64,000 bases of DNA, from the NCBI GenBank assembly GCA_017302255.1, contig JAFLDV010000023.1:1-64000 (forward strand), written 5' to 3'. Positions 9,871-18,569 of the stretch are shown in pieces (position 1 is the stretch's first letter; every line of letters starts with the position of its first letter). The translations under genes and the position numbers were made by a program. The stretch comes from Gammaproteobacteria bacterium (GTDB lineage: Bacteria; Pseudomonadota; Gammaproteobacteria; Enterobacterales; Alteromonadaceae). The notes beneath the pieces are model-generated. The model saw only the letters and a list, made by a program, of their open reading frames with translations, made no database searches and was not told the origin of the DNA.

Positions 9871-11139
9871 ATGCATTTGACCGAACTGAAATTGAAGCCG
9901 ATTAACGAGCTTGTTGATCTGGCCGAGTCCATGGGCCTGGAAAATATGGCCCGTCTGCGTAAGCAGGACATCATTTTCGCTATTCTGAAATCCCACGCTA
10001 AAAACGGTGAAGAAATTTACGGTGACGGCGTTGTGGAAATTCTGGCCGACGGATTTGGCTTCCTCCGCTCATCAGACAGTTCGTACTTGGCTGGCCCAGA
10101 TGACATTTATGTCTCGCCAAGCCAAATTCGCCGCTTTAACTTGCGCACTGGCGATAGCATTTCTGGGTTAATTCGCCCGCCAAAAGAAGGCGAGCGTTAT
10201 TTCGCGCTGTTAAAAGTGAACGAAGTAAACTTCGGACGCCCAGAGCAAGCACGGAATAAAATCCTATTCGAAAACTTAACTCCGCTGCATGCCAACTCAC
10301 GTTTGCGTATGGAACGTGGTAATGGTTCAAAAGAAGATTTAACAGCGCGGGTTCTGGATTTATCAGCACCAATTGGTAAAGGACAACGTGGTCTTATCGT
10401 TGCGCCGCCAAAAGCCGGTAAAACAATCCTGCTGCAAAACATCGCCCAATCAATCGCCTCTAATCATCCAGATTGCGTATTGATGGTGTTGTTAATCGAC
10501 GAACGTCCAGAAGAAGTAACTGAGATGCAACGTTTGGTGAAGGGTGAAGTTGTCGCTTCTACCTTCGATGAACCAGCGAGCCGTCACGTACAAGTTGCTG
10601 AAATGGTTATCGAAAAAGCTAAACGTTTAGTTGAGCACAAAAAAGACGTTATCATCCTGCTCGACTCTATCACTCGTTTAGCTCGCGCATACAACACTGT
10701 TATTCCTAGCTCAGGCAAGGTATTAACCGGTGGTGTGGATGCCAACGCTTTACATAAACCAAAACGTTTCTTCGGTGCTGCACGTAACGTTGAAGAAGGC
10801 GGTAGCTTAACAATTATCGCCACGGCCTTGGTTGATACTGGTTCGAAAATGGACGAAGTCATTTACGAAGAGTTCAAAGGTACTGGTAACATGGAACTGC
10901 ACTTATCGCGCAAAATCGCTGAGCGCCGTGTATTCCCAGCTATCGACTTCAACCGTTCAGGCACTCGCCGTGAAGAATTGCTGGCATCAGCGGAAGAACT
11001 CCAAAAAATGTGGATCTTACGCAAAATCCTTAACCCAATGGATGAAACCGATTGTATGGAATTCCTCATCGATAAACTGTCGATGACCAAAACCAACGAT
11101 GAGTTCTTTGATGCCATGAAACGGCAGAAAAATAGTTAA
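9871..11139 (+). CDS. rho: Transcription termination factor Rho
   Basis: Hexameric RNA-dependent ATPase of 422 residues that terminates transcription. The N-terminal helical domain (1-47) is followed by the cold-shock-like primary RNA-binding domain containing GFGFLRS. The RecA-like ATPase has Walker A PPKAGKT near 179-185 and Walker B VIILLDS near 261-267. Long stretches match E. coli Rho, including [18 protein letters not shown]. The ATG at 9871 aligns with the E. coli start although no good Shine-Dalgarno precedes it, which may relate to autoregulation. A perfect intrinsic terminator follows. Confidence 0.98.
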   Translation: MHLTELKLKPINELVDLAESMGLENMARLRKQDIIFAILKSHAKNGEEIYGDGVVEILADGFGFLRSSDSSYLAGPDDIYVSPSQIRRFNLRTGDSISGLIRPPKEGERYFALLKVNEVNFGRPEQARNKILFENLTPLHANSRLRMERGNGSKEDLTARVLDLSAPIGKGQRGLIVAPPKAGKTILLQNIAQSIASNHPDCVLMVLLIDERPEEVTEMQRLVKGEVVASTFDEPASRHVQVAEMVIEKAKRLVEHKKDVIILLDSITRLARAYNTVIPSSGKVLTGGVDANALHKPKRFFGAARNVEEGGSLTIIATALVDTGSKMDEVIYEEFKGTGNMELHLSRKIAERRVFPAIDFNRSGTRREELLASAEELQKMWILRKILNPMDETDCMEFLIDKLSMTKTNDEFFDAMKRQKNS

Positions 11140-11144
11140 TACCG

Positions 11145-11172
11145 AAAACCGACCTGAGGGTCGGTTTTTTTA
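11145..11172 (+). terminator. Intrinsic terminator after rho
   Basis: ACCGACC (11148-11154), loop TGAG, GGTCGGT (11159-11165), then seven T. Flanking A and T residues lengthen the stem. It separates rho from ndh. Confidence 0.93.
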
Positions 11173-11220
11173 TAACTAAAAAATGATGATTTCAATTAAG
11201 TCCTTATAAGGTTCGTACTC

Positions 11221-12516
11221 ATGGCTAGTCCACGTATCCTTATCATCGGCGGCGGTGCCGGTGGTTTGGAGCTTGCTACCCGCTTAGGTAAACAACTAGG
11301 TCGGAAAAACCGCGCGCAAATTACTTTAATCGATCGCAACTCTACGCATATATGGAAACCACTACTGCACGAAGTTGCGACCGGCACTTTAGATGTGGAT
11401 ATCGACCAAGTAACCTATCGAGCTCATGCCAGTAGTCATTATTTTGAATTTCAGCTCGGAAGCCTAATAGGTCTAGATCGCGAAAGCCGGGAAGTAATTT
11501 TAGCGCCGCTGACTGATGAAGCTGGCGAAGAAGTGCTGAGCGAACGCAGGATCGGTTACGACTATTTGGTACTCGCCATCGGCAGTATTTCCAATCACTT
11601 CAACACCCCAGGCATTCAAGAAAACTGTATTTTCTTAGATAGCCCTGAGCAAGCAAAACGCTTTCATCGCCGATTGTTAGAAGCCTATATCAAGTTAAAT
11701 TCGCCTAAGCATCCGAAAGAAAACCTGAATATTGCGATTGTTGGTGCCGGAGCCACTGGCGTTGAATTATCCGCAGAACTACATCACGCGGCACGTGAGT
11801 TAAACCAATACGGCTTTACCGAAATGCGCCGAGACCGGCTGAAAATCACTGTGGTTGAAGCTGGCCCGCGGATTTTACCAGCGTTGCCCGAGCGTATCGC
11901 AGCGGCTGCGCATAAAGAGCTCACTAAACTTGGTGTTGATGTACGGGTTGCAACCAAAGTCACCTCGGCCAACGAAAATGGCCTAATGCTGGGTGATGAG
12001 GAACTGCCTGCCGATTTAATGGTTTGGGCAGCTGGCATCAAAGCACCTGATTTTCTTAAAGATTTGGCGGGCTTAGAGAATAACCGGCTGAACCAGTTAT
12101 TGGTACTACCAACCCTACAAACCACCCGCGATAGCCAAATTTATGTGATTGGCGATTGCGCTGGCTGTCCGCTTCCGGATAACAAATGGGTTCCACCAAG
12201 AGCGCAATCCGCTCATCAAATGGCGGATCATGTGGCGAAAAATTTGATTGCGGCCTTAGAGGGTAAACCGCAATCATCCTATTTGTATCGGGATCATGGC
12301 TCACTCATTTCACTGAGCCGCTTCGGCACTGTTGGCAGCCTGATGGGCAACTTAGTCGGCGGCGCTATGATGATTGAAGGTCGTATTGCGCGAATGGCCT
12401 ACATTTCATTGTATCGGATGCACCAAGTAGCACTGCACGGCTGGTTCCGCACCATTATGATTTCAGTGATTGGTCGGATTAATAAAATCATTCGACCAAG
12501 GCTTAAACTGCATTGA
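11221..12516 (+). CDS. ndh: Type II NADH dehydrogenase (NDH-2)
   Basis: Single-subunit, non-proton-pumping NADH:quinone oxidoreductase of 431 residues, peripheral on the inner membrane. The FAD-binding GGGAGG lies at 10-15 and the NADH-binding GAGATG near 176-181. [18 protein letters not shown]-type residues and the C-terminal amphipathic segment containing [11 protein letters not shown] match E. coli Ndh closely. It passes NADH electrons to ubiquinone without energy coupling. A short AAGG lies upstream of ATG 11221. It is monocistronic, bounded by the rho terminator and its own terminator. Confidence 0.96.
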   Translation: MASPRILIIGGGAGGLELATRLGKQLGRKNRAQITLIDRNSTHIWKPLLHEVATGTLDVDIDQVTYRAHASSHYFEFQLGSLIGLDRESREVILAPLTDEAGEEVLSERRIGYDYLVLAIGSISNHFNTPGIQENCIFLDSPEQAKRFHRRLLEAYIKLNSPKHPKENLNIAIVGAGATGVELSAELHHAARELNQYGFTEMRRDRLKITVVEAGPRILPALPERIAAAAHKELTKLGVDVRVATKVTSANENGLMLGDEELPADLMVWAAGIKAPDFLKDLAGLENNRLNQLLVLPTLQTTRDSQIYVIGDCAGCPLPDNKWVPPRAQSAHQMADHVAKNLIAALEGKPQSSYLYRDHGSLISLSRFGTVGSLMGNLVGGAMMIEGRIARMAYISLYRMHQVALHGWFRTIMISVIGRINKIIRPRLKLH

Positions 12517-12535
12517 TGTCAGCATTTTTCTGATG

Positions 12536-12562
12536 AACGCCGGCAATTGCCGGCGTTTTTTC
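12536..12562 (+). terminator. Intrinsic terminator after ndh
   Basis: AACGCCGGC (12536-12544), loop AATT, GCCGGCGTT (12549-12557), with a T run to 12561. The stem is a perfect palindrome and starts about 20 bases past the ndh stop. Confidence 0.9.
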
Positions 12563-12699
12563 TGGCGTTGGTCGGCAAAAATTTGCGCTTGGTCGCAGTG
12601 ATTTTCGGGAAATACCGATTCCTTGCGCTAAAACAATATGACTGCTTTTCTAACGCCTAGACTGTGCGGCAACGAATATCCTATACACACGGAGTTACT

Positions 12700-13770
12700 A
12701 TGGGTAGCAGTCAACATAAAGCGTATATCCCGGATACCGCACGCGATAATCAATATATTCTGGCCGAATTGCAGGTTAGTGAAGCCTTATTGCAACATTA
12801 CACGGACCAGTTAAGTTGTTATCAGCAGCTGAGTCATCAGTTTTTTGTGTTAGCGCAACAAGCTGGACTACGTAACGTGCACTTTATCGCCAATGACAAA
12901 TTACCAGTGGTGCGCTTCCACACCGAAGCCTTCACCTTTCAAACTGCCGATCAAATCCTGTTTTTCTATAATCCGCAGTATCATGAAGCCCAACAAAGCT
13001 TCTTTGACGGCTTTCATCGCGCCAGAAAAATCTCGTTATTGTGTCTTGCCACCGGCACAGAAATCCGCAATAACTCAGCGCAGTTCCATCAGCAAGTGCA
13101 ACAAGTGGTAAAGGCATTTAAACAACAATTGCCGATCGCCGACGTCACGATGAAAATTCGCGATCATCAACATCTATCATATGATTTGTATGCTCGGGAG
13201 AAAGGCTGCGACAGCAGTTTCGGTTACAAACTTCGTGGCGTTGCCGAGCGATATGTCGCCCGTGACTGCCAACTACCGGTTGATCATCATGCGATGAACT
13301 ATGTTAGCTGCAGCTTACCAGTAAGTCGTCGCCTGAAAGAAGTGGTTGGTGGTGCCGCGGATTTAACCATCCCATTTACCGCATTTTATCTGGCTTTGGA
13401 GCAAAACTTGCTGCAAGCCGCGCAAGAACATCATCTCACCAGAATAGGATTAGTGGCTGATGGTAGCACGCCAATTGTGCGAAACAGTCGCTCGGATAAA
13501 GCTCGGGCCGGTCGTGAACTGCGGATGTTGAGTTTTGATATCACCGCTGCGCATCAACAGTTTTTTAGCCATTGGCATCCAGACGAACTGGTCGATACCC
13601 TGCATTTTGTATTAGCTGCAGGTCAAGATGATCACACTGAATATGGTTTTGGACGATTTATGAATCAGGTGGAAGGTGCGTTAAAACAGCTGAGTAAATC
13701 GGTAGCGTTACAACCGGACAAAGATGATTTCATCGTCCGTTTCCATCAGCATATTAGCTACAACATCTAA
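12700..13770 (+). CDS. DUF3083-like protein
   Basis: A soluble 356-residue protein without signal peptide or membrane helix. The opening (KAYIPDTARDNQYILAE) and overall length recall DUF3083 proteins of Shewanella and relatives, a family without known function; this is recalled, not searched. It is His- and Gln-rich and has no cofactor motif that I can identify. GGAG lies five bases upstream of ATG 12700, which rules out the longer frame from 12664. A single gene between two terminators. The position next to ndh carries no functional hint. Confidence 0.7.
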   Translation: MGSSQHKAYIPDTARDNQYILAELQVSEALLQHYTDQLSCYQQLSHQFFVLAQQAGLRNVHFIANDKLPVVRFHTEAFTFQTADQILFFYNPQYHEAQQSFFDGFHRARKISLLCLATGTEIRNNSAQFHQQVQQVVKAFKQQLPIADVTMKIRDHQHLSYDLYAREKGCDSSFGYKLRGVAERYVARDCQLPVDHHAMNYVSCSLPVSRRLKEVVGGAADLTIPFTAFYLALEQNLLQAAQEHHLTRIGLVADGSTPIVRNSRSDKARAGRELRMLSFDITAAHQQFFSHWHPDELVDTLHFVLAAGQDDHTEYGFGRFMNQVEGALKQLSKSVALQPDKDDFIVRFHQHISYNI

Positions 13771-13776
13771 GCACTG

Positions 13777-13806
13777 GCGCGCCGCTATTCAACAGTGGCG
13801 GCGCGT
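13777..13806. terminator. Probable terminator hairpin between convergent genes
   Basis: CGCGCCGC (13778-13785) pairs perfectly with GCGGCGCG (13798-13805) across a 12-base loop. It lies between the convergent DUF3083-like gene and rluF. The T run is weak on both sides, so termination is inferred mainly from position and GC-rich stem. Confidence 0.55.
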
Positions 13807-14585
13807 TATTCTTCAGCAAAAGCTGCTGAACTGCCCAGCGCCGATAGATCTGACGCTTCGGCGGTTTTACTTGAACCCAACAACATAGTTTCGAGTTCAG
13901 CCATTTCTTCGGCTGTTAGCTCGCGCCATTGCCCAACCGCTAAATTACTCAGCCGCACATTCATAATACGGACGCGTTTTAATTTGGTGACATTAAAACC
14001 TAAAAACTCAGTCATGCGCCGGATTTGGCGATTAAGACCTTGTCGAAGCACGATGTTAAAGGTTTGGCGAGACACTTGTTTGATAGTACAAGGCAAGGTT
14101 ACGGTCTCGAGAATTGGCACGCCCGACGCCATTTTTTTCAAAAAATGCGCATGAATTGGCTTATCCACAGTCACCACATATTCTTTGTCGTGCGCATTGC
14201 CAGCACGCAGGATTTTATTGACGATATCGCCATCGTTGGTCAAAAAAATCAGACCTTCAGACTCTTTATCTAGCCGACCAATCGGGAAAATTCGTTCAGG
14301 GTATTTCACCGCGTCAACAATATTACCCTTGATATGCAGTTCGGTCGTGCAAGTGATACCGACCGGTTTGTGGTATGCCAAATACACACGACGCGGCCGC
14401 GATTTCAGCGGTTGGCCTGAGACTTCGACCTGATCAGAGAAGCTAACTTTGGTGCCAACTAAGGCAATCTGCCCATTGACCTTAACTTGGCCGGCTTCAA
14501 TCAACTTGTCGGCTTCGCGGCGCGAACAGAAACCAGTGTCACTGATAAATTTATTCAGACGGTATAATTCACTGTTGTCGTTCAC
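13806..14585 (-). CDS. rluF: 23S rRNA pseudouridine synthase RluF
   Basis: Pseudouridine synthase of the RsuA/RluB/E/F group, 259 residues, expected to modify 23S rRNA around position 2604. An S4 RNA-binding domain (about 7-60) precedes the catalytic domain with GRLD at 103-106, where Asp106 is the nucleophile, then SEGLIFLTNDGD. QIRRM and TKLKRVRIMNV match RluF rather than RluB/RluE. I chose GTG 14585, preceded by AGGA, because it places the Asp one residue from its E. coli position; the longer GTG start at 14630 has no ribosome binding site. The tail after 245 is Ala/Ser-rich. Confidence 0.88.
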   Translation of the reverse strand: MNDNSELYRLNKFISDTGFCSRREADKLIEAGQVKVNGQIALVGTKVSFSDQVEVSGQPLKSRPRRVYLAYHKPVGITCTTELHIKGNIVDAVKYPERIFPIGRLDKESEGLIFLTNDGDIVNKILRAGNAHDKEYVVTVDKPIHAHFLKKMASGVPILETVTLPCTIKQVSRQTFNIVLRQGLNRQIRRMTEFLGFNVTKLKRVRIMNVRLSNLAVGQWRELTAEEMAELETMLLGSSKTAEASDLSALGSSAAFAEE

Positions 14586-14741
14586 GGCATCGGTCCTAGC
14601 TTGGCAAAAGCGCAAGTGTAATGGCAGCACCGGCAGACAGCAATAATTTTGGCAAGATATCGCCCCTGATCTCAGAGGCGATACAATTCACTTGTCCTGT
14701 ACATAAGCAAACACGAGAGTCTCAGTGATGGTAGCTAATGC

Positions 14742-15377
14742 TTATCGGCGGATCACAAAATCTTCGGTGCTACGACGGACTTTTTTCAGATTCACTAACC
14801 AATCACCTTCGGCAGCACGATAGCCTAGTGGCAACAACAACACTGAACGTAAACCAAGTTCAGCCAAACCAAGAATGGCGTCAACTTTCTCTGGCTCGAA
14901 TCCTTCCATCGGTGTGCTATCAATTTTTAATTCGGCAGCAGCAAGTAAGGCGCTACCAAGGCCGATATATGCCTGACGTGCCGCGTGTTGGAAGTTTTCT
15001 TCACTGCTGCGTTTTGGGTAGTAGCCGAGTAATTTTTGGCGATACGCTTCCCAACCAGCATTTTCAAAACCACGTTGTTGGTTCACTAAATCGAACATCA
15101 TGTTGATGCGATCTTCGGTGTAGTTGTCCCATGCTGCAAATACTAATAAATGAGAGCAATCAACAACTTGACCTTGACCCCATGCGACTGGCTGAATTTG
15201 CGCTTTCACGGCTGGATCTGTGATTACCAGCACTTGGTATGGCTGCAAACCACTCGAACTGGCACTTAAACGGATAGATTCAAGAATGTATTCTAAATCA
15301 TCAGCAGCCACAGCTTGGCTTGCATCTAATTTTTTCGCGGCATAACGCCACGACAGCAACTCATTAATATTCGACAT
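14742..15377 (-). CDS. NAD(P)H-dependent nitroreductase family oxidoreductase
   Basis: FMN-dependent nitroreductase (NfsB-like) of 211 residues. The N-terminal SWRYAAKKLD, the SASSSGLQPYQ segment and the C-terminal LPLGYRAAEGDW are FMN-contact regions of the family. These enzymes reduce nitroaromatics or quinones; the physiological substrate is usually unknown. GAGGTG precedes ATG 15377. A separate transcript is likely, since the deoA terminator lies upstream. Confidence 0.88.
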   Translation of the reverse strand: MSNINELLSWRYAAKKLDASQAVAADDLEYILESIRLSASSSGLQPYQVLVITDPAVKAQIQPVAWGQGQVVDCSHLLVFAAWDNYTEDRINMMFDLVNQQRGFENAGWEAYRQKLLGYYPKRSSEENFQHAARQAYIGLGSALLAAAELKIDSTPMEGFEPEKVDAILGLAELGLRSVLLLPLGYRAAEGDWLVNLKKVRRSTEDFVIRR

Positions 15378-15482
15378 GACACACCTCGTAAAAAGAAGTA
15401 GCCATTCTGCCTATTTCATACCAAAAGGTACAATAGTATTTTTATCTAAGTTATAAAAAGACAGTGTGAAACCAAGATGGCA

Positions 15483-15514
15483 AAAAGGGACGCGCACGTC
15501 CCTTTTATTTTTTA
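15483..15514 (-). terminator. Intrinsic terminator after deoA
   Basis: AAAAGGGACG and CGTCCCTTTT form a ten-base-pair stem with a four-base loop (15483-15506). Read on the minus strand it ends the cdd-deoA transcript with a T run, 18 bases past the deoA stop; A/T runs on both sides could allow bidirectional use. Confidence 0.85.
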
Positions 15515-15531
15515 ACAGCTCAAGTAGGCCA

Positions 15532-16863
15532 TCAATCGATAATTTTATGCACGATCGGCGATAAGGTCACTGCATCAGCGCTGAGCGTTAATGCCGCTAA
15601 ATACTCGCTGCTAGCTTTGGCAGCTGCTTCCACAGATGCCGCATGAACTCGCGCAATTACATCACCTGCAGCAACTTTAGAACCCAGTGGTTTGACATCA
15701 CTAAAACCAACAACAGGGTCAATCACTTGCGCAGGATGCGCACGACCACCGCCTAAACGCACTACAGCCATGCCAACAGCCACAGTATCGCTAGCCGCTA
15801 AGAACTGACCTTTTCCAGCAAGTTCTGCTGGTAATACAATATCTTGTACTACTGGCGCTGTGCCTAAATACAACTCTGGTTTTTCCATTAAATCTACTGG
15901 ACCACCTAGGGCTGCGACCATTTTCGCGAATATCTCAGCTGCTTTGCCTGAACTCAGACTATGCTCTAGCGCCGCAATGGCGCTCGCTTTATCTGGCTGC
16001 AGACCAGCCAGTTGCAACATGCTGGCGCCCAATTCCAAAGTTACCTGATGCAAACGTGGTTCACGGTATTTACCAGTCAGATAATCTAATGTTTCCAGCA
16101 CTTCAAGGACATTCCCGGCTGTCGCGCCAAGGCATTCATTCATGTCAGTTAACAGCGCTTGGGTCGGTACACCGGCACCTTTGGCGGTATTTACAATACT
16201 GGTTGCTAAGGCAGAAGCGTCATCAATGTTTTTCATGATAGCGCCTGAGCCGATTTTCACATCCATGGTCAATACATCTAAACCTGCCGCCAATTTCTTC
16301 GACAGAATTGAGGCAGTGATGAGTGGAATCGATTCAACAGTGGCCGTCACATCACGAATTAAATATAAACGACGATCTGCCGGCGCCAACTCACCACTTT
16401 GGCCAACGATGACACAACCAAGACGAGCGACTTCCGCTTGAATTTTTTCCAATGGCTGGGTGCAGCTATAACCTGGAATAGTTTCCAATTTATCTACCGT
16501 ACCACCGGTATGGCCAAGGCCACGTCCAGCGATCATTGGCACATAAGCGCCGCAGGCAGCAACCATAGGCGCCAGCATTAAACTGACTTTATCGCCAACA
16601 CCACCAGTTGAATGTTTATCGACTACTGGACCATCGAGCTTACCGCGCCAATTTAGCACTGCACCGCTGTCACGCATGGCACGAGTTAAAGCAACTGTTT
16701 CTTCGGTAGCCATGCCGTTTAAATAAATCGACATCGCCAGCGCGGCAATTTGACCTTCGCTAAAACTGCCATCGGTCAGGCCGTTGACAAACTGTTGGAT
16801 AGCCGCGGTCGACAATTGGCCGCCATTGCGCTTTAACTTAATGATTTCTTGAGGTAAATACAT
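15532..16863 (-). CDS. deoA: Thymidine phosphorylase
   Basis: Thymidine phosphorylase of 443 residues, splitting thymidine with phosphate into thymine and deoxyribose 1-phosphate. The phosphate-binding KHSTGGVGDK starts at residue 83, followed by GRGLGHTGGT. The length matches E. coli DeoA (440). GAGGA lies six bases before ATG 16863. It follows cdd after 21 bases, so the two form a pyrimidine nucleoside salvage operon. deoC, deoB and deoD are not in the window. Confidence 0.96.
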   Translation of the reverse strand: MYLPQEIIKLKRNGGQLSTAAIQQFVNGLTDGSFSEGQIAALAMSIYLNGMATEETVALTRAMRDSGAVLNWRGKLDGPVVDKHSTGGVGDKVSLMLAPMVAACGAYVPMIAGRGLGHTGGTVDKLETIPGYSCTQPLEKIQAEVARLGCVIVGQSGELAPADRRLYLIRDVTATVESIPLITASILSKKLAAGLDVLTMDVKIGSGAIMKNIDDASALATSIVNTAKGAGVPTQALLTDMNECLGATAGNVLEVLETLDYLTGKYREPRLHQVTLELGASMLQLAGLQPDKASAIAALEHSLSSGKAAEIFAKMVAALGGPVDLMEKPELYLGTAPVVQDIVLPAELAGKGQFLAASDTVAVGMAVVRLGGGRAHPAQVIDPVVGFSDVKPLGSKVAAGDVIARVHAASVEAAAKASSEYLAALTLSADAVTLSPIVHKIID

Positions 16864-16884
16864 AAACCGTCCTCGGATTAACGA

Positions 16885-17307
16885 TTAAACTTTTTGACTT
16901 GCCTGTAAATACATTGGTGTGAATGCATCAGGTAATAATTCTTGTAAGGTCCAACTTTGCAATTGCTCTAAATGGTTGCAACTGGCAATAGGACTTTCTG
17001 GCGTGAAAAACTCTGCGATCACTTGCCGACAAATACCACAAGGCGGGGTCAGTTTTTCTTGCGGGGTATAAACCACTAAAGCTTGGAATTGACGTTCGCC
17101 AGCAACCACTGCCGCGGCAATCGCATTACGTTCGGCACAAGTGGTACCGCCATAAGAGGCATTTTCGACATTACAGCCAGTATAAATCTGACCGGAAGCG
17201 GCCAAAATAGCGACGCCAACTGGGAAACGACTGTAAGGGGCATAGGCCTGTAAAGATGCGGTTTTAGCGTGTTGTTGCAGGGCTGCCCAATCAATTGATG
17301 CACTCAT
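16885..17307 (-). CDS. cdd: Cytidine deaminase
   Basis: Small tetrameric-type cytidine deaminase of 140 residues, converting (deoxy)cytidine to (deoxy)uridine. Zinc-site motifs are complete: CAE at 57-59, with Cys57 as ligand and Glu59 as proton shuttle, and PCGIC with Cys90 and Cys93. ATG 17307 is preferred over a TTG one codon earlier. It lies upstream of deoA and feeds the same salvage route. E. coli uses the larger dimeric form, so this is the Bacillus-like short type. Confidence 0.95.
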   Translation of the reverse strand: MSASIDWAALQQHAKTASLQAYAPYSRFPVGVAILAASGQIYTGCNVENASYGGTTCAERNAIAAAVVAGERQFQALVVYTPQEKLTPPCGICRQVIAEFFTPESPIASCNHLEQLQSWTLQELLPDAFTPMYLQASQKV

Positions 17308-17456
17308 CAACTATCTCTCTTTTGTTCGGGCAGCCTGTTATGCGCCTAAATGCAAAAAGAATCAAGATCTGAACCAGCAAATGCTAATTAATTGTACAAC
17401 TTTTATCAATTATGCGCTTTTGGGCAGTGAATCGTGAGGAAAACTAGGGGCTATAA
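17308..17456 (-). promoter_or_regulatory. cdd-deoA upstream region
   Basis: Intergenic stretch that should carry the operon promoter. It contains AATTGTACAACTTT at 17390-17403, with the palindrome TTGTACAA. The same 14 bases recur upstream of the TonB-dependent receptor at 33303. No regulator can be assigned. Confidence 0.35.
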
Positions 17457-17459
17457 AGT

Positions 17460-17480
17460 AAAAACCGCCGAAAGGCGGTC
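17460..17480 (-). terminator. Terminator of the 17488 membrane gene
   Basis: ACCGCC (17464-17469), a four-base loop and GGCGGT (17474-17479). Read on the minus strand it is followed by a T run, ten bases after the stop of the small membrane protein gene. Confidence 0.8.
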
Positions 17481-17487
17481 TTGGAAA

Positions 17488-17805
17488 TTAGTGTTGAATT
17501 AAGCGGCCAAACTCGCGGCTCACCCGCCAACGGTAACTGTATTGAATGGCATGCGGCTGACCATATTGGCGAGCTTGCAACTGGATTAATTGCCGCTCAT
17601 TGCCATCCAGCGGACGGAAATGTTCGTAGCCAACCAACAGCAGCAATCCCATGCCGCAGGCTAATAAAGTGCGCCACACAAAGTGTTCAACACCGACAAT
17701 TATCAGGGCGAATACCGCGATGAATGTCAGTAATACCAAACATTGCACCCAGGTTTTATCGACTAGTTTTAAAATCAGTTCGTTTGAAGATTGTGAGTTT
17801 GCCAT
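17488..17805 (-). CDS. Small two-helix membrane protein
   Basis: Uncharacterised 105-residue protein. A short polar N-terminus is followed by two adjacent hydrophobic segments (about 20-40 and 45-62) and a basic, Gln/Arg-rich C-terminal region of about 40 residues that probably faces the cytoplasm. GGAC precedes ATG 17805, and the gene ends just before an intrinsic terminator, which supports a real single-gene transcript. No family recognised. Confidence 0.7.
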   Translation of the reverse strand: MANSQSSNELILKLVDKTWVQCLVLLTFIAVFALIIVGVEHFVWRTLLACGMGLLLLVGYEHFRPLDGNERQLIQLQARQYGQPHAIQYSYRWRVSREFGRLIQH

Positions 17806-18023
17806 GATAGTTGTCCGTCATTGCTGCATATTTCCTTATCGACTGAGCTTGGCAAAACTTTAGCCACCCCAGCAAAATTTCGCCGCCTGCGGCAAATATC
17901 TGCCGCAGCAATAGCAATGATTCGTGCGGTGACAGACATGCAAGAACCTTTAGATCAGCGTATGATGTGCAGTGATATCGGGACTGCCACGGATCGTGCC
18001 AGCACAATAGTTTGGAGACTAAA

Positions 18024-18569
18024 ATGAAATATTTACTGGTTATTGCGCTGATGTTCTGCTGCAACGTCTTTGCACAAAGCACAGATGAAACTGGTGCAAA
18101 ACATACCTTTGTCGATGAGAATTCGTTAATTAAATCCCCGCCGGTTGAAGAATGTCGTATTGCGCACACTGGTCGGCCATTTTGTACACCAAACGCCACG
18201 GTCTGTTTGGCAGACGACAACAACGTCGCCTGTGGAGGTAAAGCAACCTACTGCCGTGCCGCCAAAAATGGCACAGTTGCCTGTGGTGATGAAGCCATTT
18301 ATTGTCTTAAATCGAAAACTGGCGAAGTTGCTTGTGGCGCATCAGCCAGTATTTGCGAAAGCACCGAAACCGGTGCTGCATGTGGTGGTTTAGCGGATCA
18401 TTGTACTTCAACAGAATCGGGCGCAGTTGCTTGTGGTGGTTTAGCAACCACTTGTGTCACCGGAAAAACTGGTGTTACAAGTTGCGGTGGTAAAAGCACT
18501 GAATGTGCTGCCGCTAACCGCAAAAACAAAAAATATAAAGATGTTTTATGTCCTTGGTTATTTGATTAA
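18024..18569 (+). CDS. Secreted Cys-rich tandem-repeat protein
   Basis: A 181-residue protein with a signal peptide (MKYLLVIALMFCCNVFA, cleavage about residue 17). After a polar segment, residues 58 to about 165 consist of six to seven degenerate repeats of 16-17 residues. Each carries a Cys, a Thr/Gly-containing turn and a (V/A)ACGG core, so Cys-Gly pairs recur regularly, e.g. GEVACGASASIC and GAVACGGLATTC. The even spacing suggests disulfides or metal sites in a solenoid. GGAG lies six bases before ATG 18024. The gene ends convergently, overlapping the MFS gene stop by four bases. No family recognised. Confidence 0.8.
   Translation: MKYLLVIALMFCCNVFAQSTDETGAKHTFVDENSLIKSPPVEECRIAHTGRPFCTPNATVCLADDNNVACGGKATYCRAAKNGTVACGDEAIYCLKSKTGEVACGASASICESTETGAACGGLADHCTSTESGAVACGGLATTCVTGKTGVTSCGGKSTECAAANRKNKKYKDVLCPWLFD

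Noticed and set aside
10136-10862. Minus-strand ORFs across rho
   Set aside because: They mirror the codon pattern of a highly conserved plus-strand gene.
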